Shown here piece by piece: positions 6,398-11,074 of a stretch of DNA of 11,074 nt. A program made the translations under genes and the position numbers. The notes beneath the pieces were generated by a model. That model was not told where the DNA came from, made no database searches, and worked only from the letters and a program-made list of their open reading frames with translations. The DNA is from Verrucomicrobiota bacterium (GTDB taxonomy: Bacteria; Verrucomicrobiota; Verrucomicrobiia; Opitutales; Coraliomargaritaceae), in the NCBI GenBank assembly GCA_027620575.1, contig JAQCDT010000027.1, positions 1 to 11,074 of the forward strand, read 5' to 3'. The number at the start of each line of letters is the position of its first letter. Positions within the stretch are counted from its first letter, which is position 1.

Positions 6398-9328
6398 TTA
6401 GTCATTAGAGACGTTAACTTTAATAAAGACATTATCTGCTTCCGTACCGCTTACAGTAGCAGTTGCCGTAGTAGTTCCTGGAACAGAGTCATCAGTTGTA
6501 ATCGTAACTGTTGTACCATTAACCGTTTCTCCACTAGCACTCCAAGTAGATAGGTCTGTGGACCATTGATAACTCGCAGTAATATCACTCGCTAAATCAC
6601 TATTTCTTGAATGTGACATACTAATGCCATTTGTAGTTTTAGCGATGTTTGACATAGCAGCAGAGCTTGAACCAGGCAATGTACCTAAGAAGCTTTCCAA
6701 GCCGTTAGGAATACCATCTCCGTCAGGGTCAGCACTAAATGCAGCATCTGCACCTGATAATCCATTATCAGTAGCCCAACTTGCAAAGTTATTAGCCACT
6801 TCAGTTACATTTATTTGGTCAAATGCAATGACTGAATTGGCACCAGAAATCACATAAAATAAAGCCTGTGTAGCACTAGCAGGCACCTCTACTGTCTGAG
6901 TGTATTGCACCCATGTGTTGCTTGCAGGGTTCGCATCACCATGGATATTAGCAGAAAAATCTGCTGGTATGAAAGCACCTGTATCAAATTCAAACTGTAT
7001 TAATCCAAGGTCACTACCAGAAGCACGATTCATGTAGTAGGTAACTTCATATGTATTTCCAGCTTCCATACCAAAATTAGCCAATGGTTCAAGGTTTCCT
7101 CCATTAGTAACAATGTAAACATTAGCACGGTTAGTAGTTCCATTGGTCATAACAACTTGCCCAGGAACAGAACCATTTCCGCCGTCAGTATTGAATCCAA
7201 CTCCGGAATTAGTGAAACCCCAATATGCGTTCGCTCCATCAGTAAAGTTGCCGTCTCTGATTGCTGTAGTCTCATCATATGAACCTGCAACATTACTTAT
7301 TTGGATATTACCCCAATCTGTATCAGGGTTGGCATTTCTACCCGTTAAAAGAAATCCTAATTGTGGTATGTAATCACCTGAAGGTAAATCAGCAGAGATT
7401 GCAAAATTACCTGCAGCAGATAATTCAACTTGTTCAATAACAATTGGAGAATAATTGTTAGCTGGATCAAGAGCTTTCACAAAGGCAGTTACTGTATATC
7501 TAGCATCTAAAGTATAACTGTCAACCGTACCACTAAAGTTAACGGTCTTGCCTAGAATTTCACTTGTTCCTTGAGTACCTTCAATTTTTAAGGTCTGCTC
7601 TAGGAAAAATTCTCCATCAGCTTCATCTGGTTCATTGTTCCATGAGCTGTAAGATGCAGTGTTAGGTGCTAAAGTAATAACTCCATTATTCCAAGTTGCA
7701 GGTAAGTCAGATAATTGACCCCAATTATCTCCTCCAGCATAAGTACCTTGAGTGTCTCCAGCTTCTAAAGTAAACCATGCAACATAGGCACTCCATTTGT
7801 ACGCAGGTTCATCATCGCGTCCTGTACCTGTATCTTCACTAGTATCAATTACACCATCGGAGAAAGCTGTTTCACCATTGTACTCAGGTGGTAAATCCAC
7901 TGGAGTATCAACAAGGTTTGCAGTGAATGTAAGCGTAGCTCCATTGTTTAAAAGAATACCACCTGCTGGCCATGCATCAATTTGACTGTTACTTAGAGCA
8001 AAGCCACCCCAAGATGCAGAAGTTGATAGGAAAGTGTAAGTAAAGCTTGATTCATCAACATCTACACCACCAAAAATATTATTAAATAATAAAGAATCAG
8101 CACCAGAACCTCCATAAGTTGCTCCGTTAACTATTAGAGTTACATCCGCAACTTTAATAGACTGGTCTTCTCCAACAGCATACAAGAGCATATTTTCAAA
8201 TGTATCTAGAGGATTTTCATAAACAGGAATGCTAATAGAGAAAGCTTCCGGAGTCGTACTTGTGACTTCAACTGTTTCTGTTTCGTAAACATATTTTTCT
8301 ACATCTCCAGGTATTTCTTCAAATACAAAGCGTACTCCTGTGGTACCTGTAGAACCAGAACCGCCAGCATCATCAGTAATAACCACATCGCCTAAGACAA
8401 CAATTTTGTCCTGTGTTACGACATAGAAAAGGAATGAAGAGAATGTATTTGAACCCTGTGATGGCACAGTGATTTGGTAACTTGTAGGAGTTGCACCACT
8501 GATAGTGACTGTTTCGGTATTGTAATTTGGAGTAACATTAGGATAAGGTTGATACTCAAAAACAAAACGTACTTCTGCAGAAGTTCCATCTGGAACTGAG
8601 GCAGTAAAATTAATTTCACCAGCTTCAGCAAAGGAGAAAGGATATATGTTCTCACCTGATGATTCGTAACCAGCTCCACCAACCGCAAATCCTGCCCATG
8701 TTTGTGCACCAGTAGGGAAAGTAAATTCGTTGCCGTTAGCAATAGTAGTACCGCTACCATCAAACGGTGTCCAATATTCAACAGGAATCGTTGTTTCACT
8801 CGCACCTCCAGGCGTAGGAGCATTCGGATCTACTATTGGGTCGTCGTACGCAACAGTAATATCTTGAATTTGTACTGGAGTATCTTGCTCTACAACATAA
8901 ACAACGAAATTAGAAAATGTGTTAGCTCCTTGTGATGGAACTGTTGCTGTATAAGTATCTAAAGTACTGCCACTTATTGGAATTGTTACTTCATAGTTAG
9001 GAGTAGTATTTGGCCATGCTTGATACTCAAAAACAAAAAGGAGTGTTGCAGAACCACCGCTCGGTACCGCAGCATTAACCGTAATTTGACCATCAGCAGA
9101 AAAAATGAAAGGATAATAAGGTTCACCACCACCTTCGTTAGTAGCAGCAAAACCACCATATCCATTAGGTCCTCCGGATTGGTATTCAAATATGTCACCA
9201 GTAATCGTAGCATCACCAAATTGACCATATGATGGAATTGTGATCTCAGCTGCAAAAACTAAAATTGATGATGCAATTAGGGCTATACTTATAAATAGCG
9301 ACGTTAAAAAAGAACGTAATAGATTCAT
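6398..9328 (-). CDS. Large secreted multi-module protein without a catalytic domain (probable glycan-binding protein)
   Basis: 976 residues. A signal peptide (MNLLRSFLTS, hydrophobic core, ILVFAA) is probably cut near residue 26-27. Modules: copy 1 about 28-161 and copy 2 about 181-319 of the jelly-roll-like module also found in the GH16 protein; a C-terminal half of that module about 331-400; an N-terminal half about 411-473; a different beta-rich domain about 480-684 (AYVAWFTLEAGD, LPATWNNGVITLAPNT, YTVTAFVKALD, PQLGFLLTGRNANPDTD); a CBM4/9-like jelly roll about 686-845 (RDGNFTDGANAYWGF, YEVTYYMNRASG, FDQINV); and a verrucomicrobial C-terminal domain 846-976 with DPDGDGIPN (867-875), WSTDLSTW and VFIKVNV. 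I find no glycosidase, lyase or protease signature. I infer that it captures beta-glucan for the enzymes encoded at 2862-5898. A structural or adhesion role is the main alternative. No clear Shine-Dalgarno or promoter is visible. Confidence 0.88.
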   Translation of the reverse strand: MNLLRSFLTSLFISIALIASSILVFAAEITIPSYGQFGDATITGDIFEYQSGGPNGYGGFAATNEGGGEPYYPFIFSADGQITVNAAVPSGGSATLLFVFEYQAWPNTTPNYEVTIPISGSTLDTYTATVPSQGANTFSNFVVYVVEQDTPVQIQDITVAYDDPIVDPNAPTPGGASETTIPVEYWTPFDGSGTTIANGNEFTFPTGAQTWAGFAVGGAGYESSGENIYPFSFAEAGEINFTASVPDGTSAEVRFVFEYQPYPNVTPNYNTETVTISGATPTSYQITVPSQGSNTFSSFLFYVVTQDKIVVLGDVVITDDAGGSGSTGTTGVRFVFEEIPGDVEKYVYETETVEVTSTTPEAFSISIPVYENPLDTFENMLLYAVGEDQSIKVADVTLIVNGATYGGSGADSLLFNNIFGGVDVDESSFTYTFLSTSASWGGFALSNSQIDAWPAGGILLNNGATLTFTANLVDTPVDLPPEYNGETAFSDGVIDTSEDTGTGRDDEPAYKWSAYVAWFTLEAGDTQGTYAGGDNWGQLSDLPATWNNGVITLAPNTASYSSWNNEPDEADGEFFLEQTLKIEGTQGTSEILGKTVNFSGTVDSYTLDARYTVTAFVKALDPANNYSPIVIEQVELSAAGNFAISADLPSGDYIPQLGFLLTGRNANPDTDWGNIQISNVAGSYDETTAIRDGNFTDGANAYWGFTNSGVGFNTDGGNGSVPGQVVMTNGTTNRANVYIVTNGGNLEPLANFGMEAGNTYEVTYYMNRASGSDLGLIQFEFDTGAFIPADFSANIHGDANPASNTWVQYTQTVEVPASATQALFYVISGANSVIAFDQINVTEVANNFASWATDNGLSGADAAFSADPDGDGIPNGLESFLGTLPGSSSAAMSNIAKTTNGISMSHSRNSDLASDITASYQWSTDLSTWSASGETVNGTTVTITTDDSVPGTTTATATVSGTEADNVFIKVNVSND
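8372..9247 (-). repeat. Two tandem full copies of the shared module
   Basis: Copy 1 (about 8846-9247) and copy 2 (about 8372-8788) encode residues 28-161 and 181-319. Both contain YPF.F, FVFEYQ, PN.TPNY, VPSQG.NTFS and a closing ...I..DV/I strand. The similarity is also visible in the DNA, for example TGATACTCAAAAACAAAA on the plus strand in both (near 8549 and 9021), which suggests a duplication that is not very old. Half-copies follow at about 8129-8338 and 7910-8098. Confidence 0.75.
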
Positions 9329-9407
9329 TGTTTTATAGGGTTATATTAAAAAGAAATAGGTAATAACACTATAAATTATTTTACATTTAAAATTACTCAA
9401 GAAAAAA

Positions 9408-9423
9408 TTGCACTTATTTGCAA
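9408..9423. promoter_or_regulatory. Palindrome upstream of the 976-residue gene (candidate operator)
   Basis: TTGCACTTATTTGCAA has perfect 5-bp arms (TTGCA/TGCAA) with a 6-bp spacer, and starts 80 bp upstream of the minus-strand start codon. Read on the minus strand it shares TGCAAA-N3-GTGCA with the palindrome in the GH16 promoter (11 of 16 positions identical). It also lies about 80 bp upstream of the bS18 gene, so the direction of control is not certain. Confidence 0.35.
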
Positions 9424-9505
9424 AAAAAATTCATTAAGAGGTGTAAGTCTTAAAATAAAATATTTTGTGCTTGCATAAAATATGTATTCATTATTTTTGA
9501 AGGGG

Positions 9506-9703
9506 ATGTCTAATAAAACTTCTAAATTAAACCGTTCACGAAATCCAATGGATTTTCAGTATAGTGATGTAGAGCCATTGTCTCGTTTTGTAACTGAAAC
9601 AGGTAAAATATTACCACGTAAAGAAACTGGTTTATCTGCAAAGCACCAACGACGCATTACGAACTTAATTAAGCAAGGTCGAAACATGTTAACTATGAAA
9701 TAA
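9506..9703 (+). CDS. rpsR: 30S ribosomal protein bS18
   Basis: 65 residues. The core is unmistakable for bS18: FQYSDVEPLSRFVTETGKIL, PRKETGLSAKHQRRITNLIK and QGRNMLTM at the end. It binds in the platform of the small ribosomal subunit beside bS6, where its basic surface contacts 16S rRNA. The ATG at 9506 gives the basic N-terminus MSNKTSKLNRSRNPM that fits the family. The ATG at 9482 would add eight mostly hydrophobic residues (MYSLFLKG), which is atypical. The purine stretch GAAGGGG sits directly against the 9506 ATG, closer than a normal Shine-Dalgarno, so the start is slightly uncertain. Unlike the common rpsF-ssb-rpsR-rplI arrangement, the gene stands alone, with its own terminator 32 bp after the stop and a divergent neighbour upstream. 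Confidence 0.95.
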   Translation: MSNKTSKLNRSRNPMDFQYSDVEPLSRFVTETGKILPRKETGLSAKHQRRITNLIKQGRNMLTMK

Positions 9704-9734
9704 ACCTTTCTTATTTCACAGTGAACACTAAAAT

Positions 9735-9759
9735 AAACCCATTAATAGTGGGTTTTTTT
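9735..9759 (+). terminator. Rho-independent terminator after rpsR
   Basis: AAACCCA (9735-9741) pairs with TGGGTTT (9749-9755) around a 7-nt loop, and an unbroken run of seven T covers 9753-9759. It separates rpsR from the next gene, which begins 37 bp later. Confidence 0.85.
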
Positions 9760-9782
9760 ATGCACTGACACTCGACATTCTT

Positions 9783-9788
9783 TACAAT
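9783..9788 (+). promoter_or_regulatory. Candidate -10 element directly before the Sua5 start
   Basis: TACAAT (five of six against TATAAT) ends 7 bp before the A of the ATG at 9796, which would put the transcription start at or next to the start codon. No good -35 hexamer sits at 16-18 bp spacing; CTGACA at 9765-9770 is 12 bp away. The call rests on this one hexamer and the lack of a Shine-Dalgarno. Confidence 0.3.
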
Positions 9789-9795
9789 TATCAAA

Positions 9796-10788
9796 ATGGG
9801 ACGAATATTACAAGCTACTGACCATAATCTAAATCTTTGTAAGCAAGCTTTAAGCAACTCAAAGGTCATTGCTGTGCCGACAGAAACAGTATATGGTTTA
9901 GCCGGAAATGCCTTAGATGAAGTCGCACTTGAAGCCATTTTCAAAATTAAAGGTAGACCCTTATTTAATCCTCTAATTCTTCATACTGATTGCTTAGAGA
10001 ACGCAGAAAAATTCGCAACTTTTAACTCACTTGCGAGGCAATTAGCTGAAAAATTATGGCCAGGCCCTTTAACTATAATTCTACCCAAAAAAGCCATCGT
10101 TCCGAATCTCGTGACCGCAAATTTAGATAGTGTCGCTATTCGCTGTCCGCAACACCCTATTTTTCTAAAGTTATTGAGAAAACTCCCCTTTCCTCTTGCT
10201 GCACCAAGTGCTAATCCTTTTGGCTATGTAAGCCCAACTTCTGCAGAACATGTAAATAACTCATTAGGCGATAAACTTGAGTTTATTTTGGATGGTGCTG
10301 ACTCCGAGATTGGAATTGAATCGACGATCGTTGATTTGAGAAATTCAGATGAGCCAAAAATTTTACGTCCTGGTCCAATTTCTAAAGAAATATTAGAAGC
10401 TAAGACTCGCATTGAATTCAAGGAACCACAAACTGCTCAAGTTAGTGAATTAAGAGCTCCTGGTATGCTAAAGTCTCATTATAGCCCTAAAACATCTCTT
10501 GAAATCACTTCCCTAGATCAGCTGAATGATTTAATTGCTTCAGATCAAGGATCTCGATGTGCTTTTATTTTTCAAAAACGGCCAGAGGAATCGATTTATC
10601 CAAAATCTTCGTGTGTTTATTGGCTTTCTGAAAATGGCTCAGCTAAGGAAATCGCACGTAATATCTACCGAGTATTGAGAGCGACTGACGCATTAAATTA
10701 CGAAAAGATGTATATTGAAGCCATTAGCGATACAGAAGGATTGAGTGTGGCTTTGAAAGATCGTCTTTCAAAAGCTGCTTCAAAGTAA
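9796..10788 (+). CDS. tsaC2: L-threonylcarbamoyladenylate synthase, two-domain Sua5/TsaC2 type
   Basis: Makes threonylcarbamoyl-AMP from threonine, bicarbonate and ATP in the cytoplasm, the first step of t6A37 modification in ANN-decoding tRNAs. 330 residues, as expected for the long Sua5 form rather than the roughly 190-residue TsaC form. The YrdC domain covers about 10-205: VPTETVYGL (27-35), FKIKGRPLFNPL (49-60), LWPGPLTIIL (87-96), APSANPFG (136-143) and GIESTIVDL (173-181) outline the nucleotide and threonine site. A linker with APGMLKSHYSPK (221-232), the conserved Sua5 hinge that lies over the active site, leads to the C-terminal Sua5 domain, about 235-328, ending in GLSVALKDRLSKAA. 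The ATG at 9796 is the only start compatible with the full YrdC domain. It follows the rpsR terminator and has no Shine-Dalgarno. Its stop lies 12 bp from the stop of the convergent kinase gene. Confidence 0.95.
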   Translation: MGRILQATDHNLNLCKQALSNSKVIAVPTETVYGLAGNALDEVALEAIFKIKGRPLFNPLILHTDCLENAEKFATFNSLARQLAEKLWPGPLTIILPKKAIVPNLVTANLDSVAIRCPQHPIFLKLLRKLPFPLAAPSANPFGYVSPTSAEHVNNSLGDKLEFILDGADSEIGIESTIVDLRNSDEPKILRPGPISKEILEAKTRIEFKEPQTAQVSELRAPGMLKSHYSPKTSLEITSLDQLNDLIASDQGSRCAFIFQKRPEESIYPKSSCVYWLSENGSAKEIARNIYRVLRATDALNYEKMYIEAISDTEGLSVALKDRLSKAASK

Positions 10789-10800
10789 TATCTTAATTTA

Positions 10801-11074
10801 TCAAGAATCTATTTTTTTCTCAGATTCAGAATCAGCATTTGTTTCAGAAAAAGTGTCAGCAACATTAGTTTCGTCTGTGTCGCCCGATTTTTCATCATCC
10901 ATATTATCCAAATAACTTTCCTGCATATAATAAGCGCTATACTTTTTATTCGCAGCATATTGTGAATAATAATATGTAGAAAGTCCTAATGAAACATTAT
11001 TTAAAACAGCACCAAGAACGGGTGTTTTAGATTCCCATAAGCGCCTGATGCAGGAATTTGCGAGATTCTTTTTT
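10801..11074 (-). CDS. C-terminus of a Wzc-like tyrosine autokinase (BY-kinase), truncated by the window edge
   Basis: On the minus strand an open frame enters from the window end (first full codon 11073-11071) and stops with TGA at 10801-10803, giving 90 visible residues. The segment SKTPVLGAVLNNVSLG (residues 15-30) matches the last beta-strand of the cytoplasmic kinase domain of polysaccharide tyrosine autokinases (compare P.lGvVLN). It is followed by a tyrosine cluster (STYYYSQYAANKKYSAYYM, seven Tyr), the usual place of autophosphorylation. The tail then runs on for about 40 residues of acidic, Ser/Thr-rich sequence ending SESEKKIDS. These kinases control chain length and export of exopolysaccharide or capsule at the inner membrane. 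The Walker motifs and the transmembrane part would lie beyond the window. The call rests on a short segment but the combination is characteristic. Confidence 0.75.
   Translation of the reverse strand, partial: KKNLANSCIRRLWESKTPVLGAVLNNVSLGLSTYYYSQYAANKKYSAYYMQESYLDNMDDEKSGDTDETNVADTFSETNADSESEKKIDS

Noticed and set aside
6624..7373. Plus-strand ORFs of about 76 codons opposite the 976-residue gene
   Set aside because: They are complements of biased codons in the secreted protein gene, with no start signals and no family features.
8416..8823. 135-codon minus-strand ORF in another frame of the 976-residue gene
   Set aside because: Its Leu/Val-rich, low-complexity sequence is a frame shadow of the repeat-rich module gene; the overlapping real frame has clear domains.
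9482..9505. ATG at 9482 as the rpsR start
   Set aside because: It adds MYSLFLKG, which does not fit bS18 N-termini, and has no ribosome binding site.
1..11074. CRISPR arrays, tRNA or rRNA genes, insertion sequences, phage genes
   Set aside because: I looked for spaced direct repeats, cloverleaf-like segments and transposase or integrase motifs and saw none that stand up.

Overview
The window looks like a chromosomal segment of a marine member of the Verrucomicrobiota, most likely the Opitutae/Puniceicoccales group. The main reason is the first gene, which I recognise as the C-terminal part of a Verru_Chthon cassette protein A, a family described from that phylum. The C-terminal 'DPDGDGIPN + StDLstW + vfvkv' domains of two secreted proteins also fit. 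The DNA is AT-rich (my impression is below 40% GC), low for this class, so the exact lineage is an inference.

Layout: (1) 1-2734, a 5'-truncated Verru_Chthon protein A gene followed directly by a small secreted protein of unknown function. (2) 2765-5898, a two-gene laminarin (beta-1,3-glucan) operon: a secreted multi-domain GH16 enzyme and, 13 bp downstream, a secreted GH17 enzyme, with a recognisable promoter that contains a near-perfect palindrome. (3) 5899-6334, about 430 bp with no gene that I can see. (4) 6335-9328 on the minus strand, a 976-residue secreted protein with no visible catalytic domain, built from repeated jelly-roll-like modules and ended by a strong hairpin terminator. (5) 9506-9759, ribosomal protein bS18 with its own terminator. 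(6) 9796-10788, a two-domain L-threonylcarbamoyladenylate synthase (Sua5/TsaC2). (7) 10801-11074 on the minus strand, the C-terminus of a Wzc-like tyrosine autokinase.

The coherent biology is a small beta-glucan-use locus. The GH16 and GH17 enzymes carry complete catalytic residue signatures and would cut laminarin outside the cytoplasm. The large non-catalytic protein shares its N-terminal module with the GH16 enzyme (42 of 75 residues identical in a hand alignment), and a related palindrome (core TGCAAA-N3-GTGCA) lies upstream of both transcription units. I infer a co-regulated glycan-capture protein that works with the two hydrolases. No transporter, beta-glucosidase or regulator lies in the window. 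The flanking genes (bS18, Sua5, BY-kinase, Verru_Chthon) are not obviously linked to glucan use.
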